DNA of 64,000 bases from Hydractinia symbiolongicarpus (GCF_029227915.1 NC_079886.1:3720001-3784000); one strand, 5' to 3'. Shown: positions 1-12,100, counted from the stretch's first letter. Translations and numbers: made by a program. Notes: generated from the sequence alone by a model not told the origin.

Positions 1-62
1 ATATGTAAGTCATTTTTTACTGTGGGACCAATCCTAGCCGTTATCGCACGCTGAAGAAATTG

Positions 63-116
63 AGACAGTTTCAAAAACTACATTTCATTGACTTTCTAAC
101 GGTATCAGTCCGTTTC
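63..116 (+). other. Conserved core of the unit (representative copy)
   Basis: The stretch from AGACAGTTTC through AACTACATTTCATTGAC to CAGTCCGTTTC is nearly unchanged across the array, while flanking positions switch between a few alternatives. Occasional changes occur, such as CATTTCGTTGAC or CTATCGG in some units near 12.4, 13.5, 29.5, 30.6, 31.7 and 56.7 kb, and AATTTTCATTG at 15.3 kb. Such a window could mark a protein-binding or nucleosome-positioning segment, or could simply be the part most often homogenised. No function can be read from it directly. Confidence 0.6.
98..114. other. Dyad AACGG-N7-CCGTT inside the core (representative)
   Basis: A perfect 5-bp inverted repeat, AACGG at 98-102 and CCGTT at 110-114, flanks TATCAGT. 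It recurs in nearly every unit. The subset of units with CTATCGG has the left arm altered. It may be a dimeric protein-binding site or weak cruciform; the sequence shows only the symmetry. Confidence 0.6.
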
Positions 117-265
117 AGTTACAACAGTTGCGTCAAATATTCGTACCAACATGGTATTTAGCGATATTTTTCTGATATTACTAGGTTGCATCGCTTTTAA
201 CAGTGAAACGATTGACTGTAGGACTTACTTGAACTGATTTTGGACTTTAACTTTATAAATGTGAT

Positions 266-278
266 AATTGAAACAATT
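266..278. other. Dyad AATTG-N3-CAATT (representative)
   Basis: A perfect 5-bp inverted repeat with a 3-nt spacer. Elsewhere in the array the arms persist while the spacer changes: AAA here, AGA in many later units (for example near 16600), GGA in units near 29290 and 35260. Other unit classes break it (AATTGAGAAAATT, and GAATGAGACAATT in the GTGAGCTTACAAATG class). Persistence of arms with a variable spacer suggests a binding site but does not prove it. Confidence 0.55.
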
Positions 279-342
279 GGACTCCATGAAATAACATTCT
301 TCTTAAATTAGCATGATTGACTGAACTCAGCGATTACACTGG

Positions 343-357
343 GCGCTGTGGTAGCGC
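343..357. other. Hairpin GCGCTG-TGG-TAGCGC (representative)
   Basis: Five perfect pairs (GCGCT with AGCGC) close a short loop, and a G-T pair can extend the stem to six. In RNA two further G-U pairs are possible outside it. The element is present in almost every unit and is the most G+C-rich spot of the repeat. Variants mostly change the loop or keep a wobble pair (GCGCTCTGGTAGCGC, GCGTTGTGGCAGCGC, GCGCTGTGGTGGCGC). A minority, with TAGCAC near 37.2, 39.8 and 46.2 kb and TCGCGC near 33.5, 38.7, 40.2 and 42.4 kb, carry a mismatch. Confidence 0.65.
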
Positions 358-471
358 TTCATTTAAAAATGTAGATATGTAAGTCATTTTTTACTGTGGG
401 ACCAATCCTAGCCATTATCGCACGCTGAAGAAATTGAGACAGTTTCAAAAACTACATTTCATTGACTTTTT

Positions 472-501
472 AACGGTATCAGTCCGTTTCTGTTACAACG
501 G
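472..501. other. Triple alternating AACGG / CCGTT / AACGG site (representative)
   Basis: In units with the CTGTTACAACGG form, the core dyad is followed by a second AACGG, giving AACGG (472-476), CCGTT (484-488) and AACGG (497-501) in alternating orientation with 7- and 8-nt spacers. Units with the CAGTTACAACAG form lack the third element. TAACGG and CAACGG match the known core YAAC(G/T)G of animal Myb-type DNA-binding domains. Binding here is a guess from a six-base word. Confidence 0.45.
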
Positions 502-2390
502 TTGCGTGACATATTCGTACAAACATGGTATTTAACGATATTTTTCTGATATTACTAGGTTGCATCGCTTTTAACAGTGAAACGATTGACTGTAGGACTT
601 ACTTGAACTGATTTTGGACTTTAACTTTATAAATGTGATAATTGAAACAATTGGACTTCATGAAATAACATTTTTCTTAAATTAGCATGATTGACGGAAC
701 TCAGCGATTACACTGGGCGCTGTGGTAGCGCTTCATTTAAAAATGTAGATATGTAAGTCATTTTTTACTGTGGGACCAATCCTAGCCGTTATCGCACGCT
801 GAAGAAATTGAGACAGTTTCAAAAACTACATTTCATTGATTTTCTAACGGTATCAGTCCGTTTCAGTTACAACAGTTGCGTCAAATATTCGTACCAACAT
901 GGTATTTAGCGATATTTTTCTGATATTACTAGGTTGCATCGCTTTTAACAGTGAAACGATTGACTGTAGGACTTACTTGAACTGATTTTGGACTTTAACT
1001 TTATAAATGTGATAATTGAAACAATTGGACTCCATGAAATAACATTCTTCTTAAATTAGCATGATTGACTGAACTCAGCGATTACACTGGGCGCTGTGGT
1101 AGCGCTTCATTTAAAAATGTAGATATGTAAGTCATTTTTTACTGTGGGACCAATCCTAGCCATTATCGCACGCTGAAGAAATTGAGACAGTTTCAAAAAC
1201 TACATTTCATTGACTTTTTAACGGTATCAGTCCGTTTCTGTTACAACGGTTGCGTGACATATTCGTACAAACATGGTATTTAACGATATTTTTCTGATAT
1301 TACTAGGTTGCATCGCTTTTAACAGTGAAACGATTGACTGTAGGACTTACTTGAACTGATTTTGGACTTTAACTTTATAAATGTGATAATTGAAACAATT
1401 GGACTCCATGAAATAACATTTTTCTTAAATTAGCATGATTGACGGAACTCAGCGATTACACTGGGCGCTGTGGTAGCGCTTCATTTAAAAATGTAGATAT
1501 GTAAGTCATTTTTTACTGTGGGACCAATCCTAGCCGTTATCGCACGCTGAAGAAATTGAGACAGTTTCAAAAACTACATTTCATTGACTTTCTAACGGTA
1601 TCAGTCCGTTTCAGTTACAACAGTTGCGTCAAATATTCGTACCAACATGGTATTTAGCGATATTTTTCTGATATTACTAGGTTGCATCGCTTTTAACAGT
1701 GAAACGATTGACTGTAGGACTTACTTGAACTGATTTTGGACTTTAACTTTATAAATGTGATAATTGAAACAATTGGACTCCATGAAATAACATTCTTCTT
1801 AAATTAGCATGATTGACTGAACTCAGCGATTACACTGGGCGCTGTGGTAGCGCTTCATTTAAAAATGTAGATATGTAAGTCATTTTTTAATGTGGGACCA
1901 ATCCTAGCCGTTATCGCACGCTGAAGAAATTGAGACAGTTTCAAAAACTACATTTCATTGACTTTTTAACGGTATCAGTCCGTTTCTGTTACAACGGTTG
2001 CGTGACATATTCGTACCAACATGGTATTTAGCGATATTTTTCTGATATTACTAGGTTGCATCGCTTTTAACAGTGAAACGATTGACTGTAGGACTTACTT
2101 GAACTGATTTTGGACTTTAACTTTATAAATGTGATAATTGAAACAATTGGACTCCATGAAATAACATTTTTCTTAAATTAGCATGATTGACGGAACTCAG
2201 CGATTACACTGGGCGCTGTGGTAGCGCTTCATTTAAAAATGTAGATATGTAAGTCATTTTTTACTGTGGGACCAATCCTAGCCGTTATCGCACGCTGAAG
2301 ATATTGAGACAGTTTTAAAAACTACATTTCATTGACTTTCTAACGGTATCAGTCCGTTTCAGTTACAACAGTTGCGTCAAATATTCGTAC

Positions 2391-5300
2391 CAACATGGTA
2401 TTTAGCGATAATTTTCTGATATTACTAGGTTGCATGGCTTTTAACAGTGAAACGATTGACTGTAGGACATACTTGAACTGATTTTGGACTTTAACTTTAT
2501 AAATGTGATAATTGAAACAATTGGACTCCATGAAATAACATTCCTCTTAAATTAGCATGATTGACGGAACTCAGCGATTACACTGGGCGCTGTGGTAGCG
2601 CTTCATTTAAAAATGTAGATATGTAAGTCATTTTTTACTGTGGGACCAATCCTAGCCGTTATCGCACGCTGAAGAAATTGAGACAGTTTCAAAAACTACA
2701 TTTCATTGACTTTCTAACGGTATCAGTCCGTTTCAGTTACAACAGTTGCGTCAAATATTCGTACCAACATGGTATTTAACGATATTTTTCTGATATTACT
2801 AGGTTGCATCGCTTTTAACAGTGAAACGATTGACTGTAGGACTTACTTGAACTGATTTTGGACTTTAACTTTATAAATGTGATAATTGAAACAATTGGAC
2901 TCCATGAAATAACATTTTTCTTAAATAAGCATGATTGACTGAACTCAGCGATTACACTGGGCGCTGTGGTAGCGCTTTATTTAAAAATGTAGATATGTAA
3001 GTCATTTTTTACTGTGGGACCAATCCTAGCCGTTATCGCACGCTGAAGAAATTGAGACAGTTTCAAAAACTACATTTCATTGACTTTTTAACGGTATCAA
3101 CCCGTTTCTGTTACAACGGTTGCGTGACATATTCGTACCAACATGGTATTTAGCGATATTTTTCTGATATTACTAGGTTGCATCGCTTTTAACAGTAAAA
3201 CGATTGACTGTAGGATTTACTTGAACTGATTTTGGACTTTAACTTTATAAATGTGATCATTGAAACAATTGGACTCCATGAAATAACATTTTTCTTAAAT
3301 AAGCATGATTGACGGAACTCAGCGATTACACTGGGCGCTGTGGTAGCGCTTCATTTAAAATTGTAGATATGTAAGTCATTTTTTACTGTGGGACCAATCC
3401 TAGCCGTTATCGCACGCTGAAGAAATTGAGACAGTTTCAAAAACTACATTTCATTGACTTTCTAACGGTATCAGTCCGTTTCTGTTACAACGGTTGCGTG
3501 ACATATTCGTACAAAATGTGTTTAGCGATATTTTTCTGATATTACTAGGTTGTATCGCTTTTAACAGTGAAACGATTGACTGTGGGACTTAATTGAACTG
3601 ATTTTAGACTTTAACTATATAAGTGTGATAATTGAGAAAATTGAACTCCAAGAAATAACAATGTTCTGAATTTGACATGATTGCTAGAACTCAGCGGTTA
3701 CACTGGGCGCTGTGGTAGCGCTTCATTTAAAAATGTAGATATGTAAGTCATTTTTTACTGTGGGACCAATCCTAGCCGTTATCGCACGCTGAAGAAATTG
3801 AGACAGTTTCAAAAACTACATTTCATTGACTTTCTAACGGTATCAGTCCGTTTCAGTTACAACAGTTGCGTCAAATATTCGTACCAACATGGTATTTAGC
3901 GATATTTTTCTGATATTACTAGGTTGCATCGCTTTTAACAGTGAAACGATTTCCTGTAGGACTTACTTGAACTGATTTTGGACTTTAACTTTATAAATGT
4001 GATAATTGAAACAATTGGACTCCATGAATTAACATTGTTCTTAAATTAGCATGATTGACGGAACTCAGCGATTACACTGGGCGCTGTGGTAGCGCTTCAT
4101 TTAAAAATGTAGATATGTAAGTCATTTTTTACTGTGGGACCAATCCTAGCCGTTATCGCACGCTGAAGAAATTGAGACAGTTTCAAAAACTACATTTCAT
4201 TGACTTTCTAACGGTATCAGTCCGTTTCAGTTACAACAGTTGCGTCAAATATTCGTACCAACATGGTATTTAGTGATATTCTTCTGATATTACTAGGTTG
4301 CATCGCTTTTAACAGTGAAACGATTGACTGTAGGACTTACTTGAACTGATTTTGGACTTTAACTTTATAAATGTGATAATTGAAACAATTGGACTCCATG
4401 AAATAACATTCTTCTTAAATTAGCATGATTGACTGAACTCAGCGATTACACTAGGCGCTGTGGTAGCGCTTCATTTAAAAATGTAGATATGTAAGTCATT
4501 TTTTACTGTGGGACCAATCCTAGCCGTTATCGCACGCTGAAGAAATTGAGACAGTTTCAAAAACTACATTTCATTGACTTTTTAACGGTATCAACCCGTT
4601 TCTGTTACAACGGTTGCGTGACATATTCGTACCAACATGGTATTTAGCGATAATTTTCTGATATTACTAGGTTGCATCGCATTTAACAGTGAAACGATTG
4701 ACTGTAGGACTTACTTGAACTGATTTTGGACTTTAACTTTATAAATGTGATAATTGAAACAATTGGACTCCATGAAATAACATTCCTCTTAAATTAGCAT
4801 GATTGACGGAACTCAGCGATTACACTGGGCGCTGTGGTAGCGCTTCATTTAAAAATGTAGATATGTAAGTCATTTTTTACTGTGGGACCAATCCTAGCCG
4901 TTATCGCACGCTGAAGAAATTGAGACAGTTTCAAAAACTACATTTCATTGACTTTCTAACGGTATCAGTCCGTTTCAGTTACAACAGTTGCGTCAAATAT
5001 TCGTACCAACATGGTATTTAACGATATTTTTCTGATATTACTAGGTTGCATCGCTTTTAACAGTGAAACGATTGACTGTAGGACTTACTTGAACTGATTT
5101 TGGACTTTAACTTTATAAATGTGATAATTGAAACAATTGGACTCCATGAAATAACATTTTTCTTAAATAAGCATGATTGACTGAACTCAGCGATTACACT
5201 GGGCGCTGTGGTAGCGCTTCATTTAAAAATGTAGATATGTAAGTCATTTTTTACTGTGGGACCAATCCTAGCCGTTATCGCACGCTGAAGAAATTGAGAC

Positions 5301-8300
5301 AGTTTCAAAAACTACATTTCATTGACTTTTTAACGGTATCAACCCGTTTCTGTTACAACGGTTGCGTGACATATTCGTACCAACATGGTATTTAGCGATA
5401 TTTTTCTGATATTACTAGGTTGCATCGCTTTTAACAGTGAAACGATTGACTGTAGGATTTACTTGAACTGATTTTGGACTTTAACTTTATAAATGTGATA
5501 ATTGAAACAATTGGACTCCATGAAATAACATTTTTCTTAAATAAGCATGATTGACGGAACTCAGCGATTACACTGGGCGCTGTGGTAGCGCTTCATTTAA
5601 AAATGTAGATATGTAAGTCATTTTTTACTGTGGGACCAATCCTAGCCGTTATCGCACGCTGAAGAAATTGAGACAGTTTCAAAAACTACATTTCATTGAC
5701 TTTCTAACGGTATCAGTCCGTTTCTGTTACAACGGTTGCGTGACATATTCGTACAAAATGTGTTTAGCGATATTTTTCTGATATTACTAGGTTGTATCGC
5801 TTTTAACAGTGAAACGATTGACTGTGGGACTTAATTGAACTGATTTTAGACTTTAACTATATAAGTGTGATAATTGAGAAAATTGAACTCCAAGAAATAA
5901 CAATGTTCTGAATTTGACATGATTGCTAGAACTCAGCGGTTACACTGGGCGCTGTGGTAGCGCTTCATTTAAAAATGTAGATATGTAAGTCATTTTTTAC
6001 TGTGGGACCAATCCTAGCCGTTATCGCACGCTGAAGAAATTGAGACAGTTTCAAAAACTACATTTCATTGACTTTCTAACGGTATCAGTCCGTTTCAGTT
6101 ACAACAGTTGCGTCAAATATTCGTACCAACATGGTATTTAGCGATATTTTTCTGATATTACTAGGTTGCATCGCTTTTAACAGTGAAACGATTTCCTGTA
6201 GGACTTACTTGAACTGATTTTGGACTTTAACTTTATAAATGTGATAATTGAAACAATTGGACTCCATGAATTAACATTGTTCTTAAATTAGCATGATTGA
6301 CGGAACTCAGCGATTACACTGGGCGCTGTGGTAGCGCTTCATTTAAAAATGTAGATATGTAAGTCATTTTTTACTGTGGGACCAATCCTAGCCGTTATCG
6401 CACGCTGAAGAAATTGAGACAGTTTCAAAAACTACATTTCATTGACTTTCTAACGGTATCAGTCCGTTTCAGTTACAACAGTTGCGTCAAATATTCGTAC
6501 CAACATGGTATTTAGTGATATTCTTCTGATATTACTAGGTTGCATCGCTTTTAACAGTGAAACGATTGACTGTAGGACTTACTTGAACTGATTTTGGACT
6601 TTAACTTTATAAATGTGATAATTGAAACAATTGGACTCCATGAAATAACATTCTTCTTAAATTAGCATGATTGACTGAACTCAGCGATTACACTAGGCGC
6701 TGTGGTAGCGCTTCATTTAAAAATGTAGATATGTAAGTCATTTTTTACTGTGGGACCAATCCTAGCCGTTATCGCACGCTGAAGAAATTGAGACAGTTTC
6801 AAAAACTACATTTCATTGACTTTTTAACGGTATCAACCCGTTTCTGTTACAACGGTTGCGTGACATATTCGTACCAACATGGTATTTAGCGATAATTTTC
6901 TGATATTACTAGGTTGCATCGCATTTAACAGTGAAACGATTGACTGTAGGACTTACTTGAACTGATTTTGGACTTTAACTTTATAAATGTGATAATTGAA
7001 ACAATTGGACTCCATGAAATAACATTCCTCTTAAATTAGCATGATTGACGGAACTCAGCGATTACACTGGGCGCTGTGGTAGCGCTTCATTTAAAAATGT
7101 AGATATGTAAGTCATTTTTTACTGTGGGACCAATCCTAGCCGTTATCGCACGCTGAAGAAATTGAGACAGTTTCAAAAACTACATTTCATTGACTTTCTA
7201 ACGGTATCAGTCCGTTTCAGTTACAACAGTTGCGTCAAATATTCGTACCAACATGGTATTTAACGATATTTTTCTGATATTACTAGGTTGCATCGCTTTT
7301 AACAGTGAAACGATTGACTGTAGGACTTACTTGAACTGATTTTGGACTTTAACTTTATAAATGTGATAATTGAAACAATTGGACTCCATGAAATAACATT
7401 TTTCTTAAATAAGCATGATTGACTGAACTCAGCGATTACACTGGGCGCTGTGGTAGCGCTTCATTTAAAAATGTAGATATGTAAGTCATTTTTTACTGTG
7501 GGACCAATCCTAGCCGTTATCGCACGCTGAAGAAATTGAGACAGTTTCAAAAACTACATTTCATTGACTTTTTAACGGTATCAACCCGTTTCTGTTACAA
7601 CGGTTGCGTGACATATTCGTACCAACATGGTATTTAGCGATATTTTTCTGATATTACTAGGTTGCATCGCTTTTAACAGTGAAACGATTGACTGTAGGAT
7701 TTACTTGAACTGATTTTGGACTTTAACTTTATAAATGTGATAATTGAAACAATTGGACTCCATGAAATAACATTTTTCTTAAATAAGCATGATTGACGGA
7801 ACTCAGCGATTACACTGGGCGCTGTGGTAGCGCTTCATTTAAAAATGTAGATATGTAAGTCATTTTTTACTGTGGGACCAATCCTAGCCGTTATCGCACG
7901 CTGAAGAAATTGAGACAGTTTCAAAAACTACATTTCATTGACTTTCTAACGGTATCAGTCCGTTTCTGTTACAACGGTTGCGTGACATATTCGTACAAAA
8001 TGTGTTTAGCGATATTTTTCTGATATTACTAGGTTGTATCGCTTTTAACAGTGAAACGATTGACTGTGGGACTTAATTGAACTGATTTTAGACTTTAACT
8101 ATATAAGTGTGATAATTGAGAAAATTGAACTCCAAGAAATAACAATGTTCTGAATTTGACATGATTGCTAGAACTCAGCGGTTACACTGGGCGCTGTGGT
8201 AGCGCTTCATTTAAAAATGTAGATATGTAAGTCATTTTTTACTGTGGGACCAATCCTAGCCGTTATCGCACGCTGAAGAAATTGAGACAGTTTCAAAAAC

Positions 8301-9136
8301 TACATTTCATTGACTTTCTAACGGTATCAGTCCGTTTCAGTTACAACAGTTGCGTCAAATATTCGTACCAACATGGTATTTAGCGATATTTTTCTGATAT
8401 TACTAGGTTGCATCGCTTTTAACAGTGAAACGATTTCCTGTAGGACTTACTTGAACTGATTTTGGACTTTAACTTTATAAATGTGATAATTGAAACAATT
8501 GGACTCCATGAATTAACATTGTTCTTAAATTAGCATGATTGACGGAACTCAGCGATTACACTGGGCGCTGTGGTAGCGCTTCATTTAAAAATGTAGATAT
8601 GTAAGTCATTTTTTACTGTGGGACCAATCCTAGCCGTTATCGCACGCTGAAGAAATTGAGACAGTTTCAAAAACTACATTTCATTGACTTTCTAACGGTA
8701 TCAGTCCGTTTCAGTTACAACAGTTGCGTCAAATATTCGTACCAACATGGTATTTAGTGATATTCTTCTGATATTACTAGGTTGCATCGCTTTTAACAGT
8801 GAAACGATTGACAGTAGGACTTACTTGAACTGATTTTGGACTTTAACTTTATAAATGTGATAATTGAAACAATTGGACTCCATGAAATAACATTCTTCTT
8901 AAATTAGCATGATTGACTGAACTCAGCGATTACACTAGGCGCTGTGGTAGCGCTTTATTTAAAAATGTAGATATGTAAGTCATTTTTTACTGTGGGACCA
9001 ATCCTAGCCGTTATCGCACGCTGAAGAAATTGAGACAGTTTCAAAAACTACATTTCATTGACTTTTTAACGGTATCAACCCGTTTCTGTTACAACGGTTG
9101 CGTGACATATTCGTACCAACATGGTATTTAGCGATA
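2391..9136 (+). repeat. 2242-bp hexameric higher-order repeat, three copies
   Basis: Six units (five of 374 bp and one of 372 bp) repeat three times. Private markers recur at exactly 2242 bp: ACAAAATGTG at 3511, 5753 and 7995; TTCCTGTAGG at 3951, 6193 and 8435; GCGATAATTTTC at 2405, 4647 and 6889. The copies run about 2391-4632, 4633-6874 and 6875-9116. The second and third are almost identical (one noted change, GACAGTAGG near 8812); the first differs at a handful of sites such as CAGTAAAACG and GTGATCATTG near 3195-3258. One unit per hexamer carries the alternative right end (tail II, CCAAGAAATAACAATGTTC). Confidence 0.9.
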
Positions 9137-12100
9137 TTTTTCTGATATTACTAGGTTGCATCGCTTTTAACAGTGAAACGGTTGACTGTAGGACTTACTT
9201 GAACTGATTTTGGACTTTAACATTATAAATATGATAATTGAAACAATTGGACTCCATGAAATAACATTCTTCTTAAATTAGCATGATTGACTGAACTCAG
9301 CGATTACACTGGGCGCTGTGGTAGCGCTTCATTTAAAAATGTAGATATGTAAGTCATTTTTTACTGTGGGACCAATCCTAGCCGTTAACGCACGCTGAAG
9401 AAATTGAGACAGTTTCAAAAACTACATTTCATTGACTTTCTAACGGTATCAGTCCGTTTCTGTTACAACGGTTGCGTGACATATTCGTACCAACATGTGT
9501 TTAGCGATATTTTTCTGATATTACTAGGTTGTATCGCTTTTAACAGTGAAACGATTGACTGTGGGAATTAATTGAACTGATTTTGGACTTTAACTTTATA
9601 AGTGTGATAATTGAGAAAATTGAACTCCAAGAAATAACAATGTTCTGAATTTGACATGATTGCTAGAACTTAGCGGTTACACTGGACGCTGTGGTAGCGC
9701 TTCATTTAAAAATGCAGATAAATAAGTCATTTTTTACTGTAGGTCCAATCCTAGCTGTTATCGCACGCAGTAGAAATAGGGACAGTTTCAAAAACTACAT
9801 TTCATTGACTTTCTAACGGTATCAGTCCGTTTCAGTTACAACAGTTGCGTCACATATTCGTACCAACATGTATTTAGCGATATTTTTCTGATATTACTAG
9901 GTTGTATCGCTTTCAACAGTGAAACGATTGACTGTGGGAATTACTTAACTGATTTTGGACTTTAACTTTATAAATGTGATAATTGCAACAATTGGACTCC
10001 ATGAAGTAACATTCTTCTTAAATTAGCATGATTGACGGAACTCAGCGATTACACTGGGCGCTGTGGTAGCGCTTCATTTAAAAATGTAGATATGTAAGTC
10101 ATTTTTTACTGTGGGACCAATCCTAGCCGTTATCGCACGCTGAAGAAATTGAGACAGTTTCAAAAACTACATTTCATTGACTTTCTAACGGTATCAGTCC
10201 GTTTCAGTTACAACAGTTGCGTCAAATATTCGTACCAACATGGTATTTAGCGATTTTTTTTTCTGATATTACTAGGTTGCATTTCTTTTAACAGTGAAAC
10301 GATTGACTGTAGGACTTACTTGAACTGATTTTGGACTTTAACTTTATAAATGTGATAATTGAAACAATTGGACTCCAAGAAATAACAATGTTCTGAATTT
10401 GACATGATTGACTGAACTCAGCGAATACACTGGGCGCTGTGGTAGCGCTTCATTTAAAATTGTAGATATGTAAGTCATTTTTTACTGTGGGACCAATCCT
10501 AGCCGTTATCGCACGCTGAAGAAATTGAGACAGTTTCAAAAACTACATTTCATTGACTTTTTAACGGTATCAGTCCGTTTCTGTTACAACGGTTGCGTTA
10601 CATATTCGTACCAACATGGTATTTAGCGATATTTTTCTGATATTACTAGGTTGCATCGCTTTTAACAGTGAAACGATTGACTGTAGGACTTACTTGAACT
10701 GATTTTGGACTTTAACTTTATAAATGTGATAATTGAAACAATTGGACTCCATGAAATAACATTCTTCTTAAATTAGCATGATTGACTAAACTCAGCGATT
10801 ACACTGGGCGCTGTGGTAGCGCTTCATTTAAAAATGTAGATATGTAAGTCATTTTTTACTGTGGGATCAATCCTAGCCGTTATCGCACGCTGAAGAAATT
10901 GAGACAGTTTCAAAAACTACATTTCATTGACTTTCTAACGGTATCAGTCCGTTTCTGTTACAACGGTTGCGTGACATATTCGTACCAACATGTGTTTAGC
11001 GATATTTTTCTGATATTACTAGGTTGTATCGCTTTTAACAGTGAAACGATTGACTGTGGGACTTAATTGAACTGATTTTGGACTTTAACTTAATAAGTGT
11101 GATAATTGAGACAATTGGGCTCCAAGAAATAACAATGTTCTGAATTTGACATGATTGCTAGAGCTCAGCGATTACACTGGGCGCTGTGGTAGCGCTTCAT
11201 TTAAAAATGCAGATAAATAAGTCATTTTTTACTGTAGGTCCAATCCTAGCTGTTATCACACGCAGAAGAAATAGGGACAGTTTCAAAAACTACATTTCAT
11301 TGACTTTCTAACGGTATCAGTCCGTTTCAGTTACAACAGTTGCGTCACATATTCGTACCAACATGTATTTAGCGATATTTTTCTGATATTACTAGGTTGT
11401 ATCGCTTTTAACAGTGAAACGATTGACTGTGGGAATTAATTGAACTGATTTTGGACTTTAACTTTATAAGTGTGATAATTGAGACAATTGGACTCCAAGA
11501 AATAACAATGTTCTGAATTTGACATGATTGCTAGAGCTCAGCGATTACACTGGGCGCCGTGGTAGCGCTTCATTTAAAAATGCAGATAAATAAGTCATTT
11601 TTTACTGTAGGACCAATCCTAGCTGTTATGGCACGCTGAAGAAATAGAGACAGTTTCAAAAACTACATTTCATTGACTTTCTAACGGTATCAGTCCGTTT
11701 CAGTTACAACGGTTGCATCACATATTCGTACCAACATGTATTTAGCGATATTTTTCTAATATTACTAGGTTGTATCGCTTTTAACAGTGAAACGATTGAC
11801 TTTGGTAATTAATTGAACTGATTTTGGACTTTTACTTTATAAGTGTGATAATTGAGACAATTGGACTCCAAGAAATAACAATGTTCTGAATTTGACATGA
11901 TTGCTAGAGCACAGCGATTACACTGGGCGCTGTGGTAGCGCTTCATTTAAAAATGCAGATAAATAAGTCATTTTTTACTGTAAGACCAATCCTAGCTGTT
12001 ATCGCACGCTGAAAAAATAGAGACAGTTTCAAAAACTACATTTCGTTGACTTTCTAACGGTATCAGTCCGTTTCTGTTACAACGGTTGCGTCACATATTC

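Larger units (their letters stand above)
1..374 (+). repeat. Reference satellite unit (first full period, 374 bp)
   Basis: This unit serves as the coordinate reference for the array. By my count it is about 36% G+C with 13 CpG dinucleotides. Landmarks in order: T6 run at 13-18; conserved core 63-116; dyad AACGG-N7-CCGTT at 98-114; ATTCGTACCAACATGG near 140-155; a pair of GATATT words near 155-178; TTATAAAT near 254-261; dyad AATTG-AAA-CAATT at 266-278; hairpin GCGCTG-TGG-TAGCGC at 343-357; TTTAAAAATGTAG just before the next unit. Its right part has the 'CATGAAATAACATTCTTC' form of the tail, called tail I in these notes. Confidence 0.9.
1..2390 (+). repeat. 748-bp dimeric higher-order repeat, about three copies
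   Basis: Two 374-bp unit types alternate. Type A (starting 1, 749, 1497) has CAGTTACAACAGTTGCGTCAAAT; type B (375, 1123, 1871) has CTGTTACAACGGTTGCGTGACAT. Successive dimers differ at only one or two positions, for example CATTGATTTTC at 836 and GGACTTCATG at 654. The third B unit (1871) has drifted at several sites, and the A-like unit at 2245 carries private changes such as GAAGATATTG. Very recent amplification is inferred from the near identity. Confidence 0.85.

Noticed and set aside
140-157. CENP-B box-like word ATTCGTACCAACATGGT
   Set aside because: It matches 7 of the 9 key positions of the vertebrate CENP-B box, but lacks the C and first G of the CGGG part. By rough calculation about one such partial match is expected by chance per unit on both strands.
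340-360. tRNA D-arm or Pol III box A resemblance (GGGCGCTGTGGTAGCGC)
   Set aside because: Two key box A positions differ, there is no box B (GGTTCGANTCC) at a suitable distance, and no cloverleaf can be drawn. The symmetry is explained by the hairpin alone.
2349-2531. 60-codon minus-strand frame starting with ATG
   Set aside because: A single-unit accident; neighbouring near-identical units contain stops in the same frame.
3490-3520. Telomeric or simple-sequence repeats
   Set aside because: No run of TTAGG, TTAGGG or similar words, and no microsatellite longer than the T-runs that belong to the unit.
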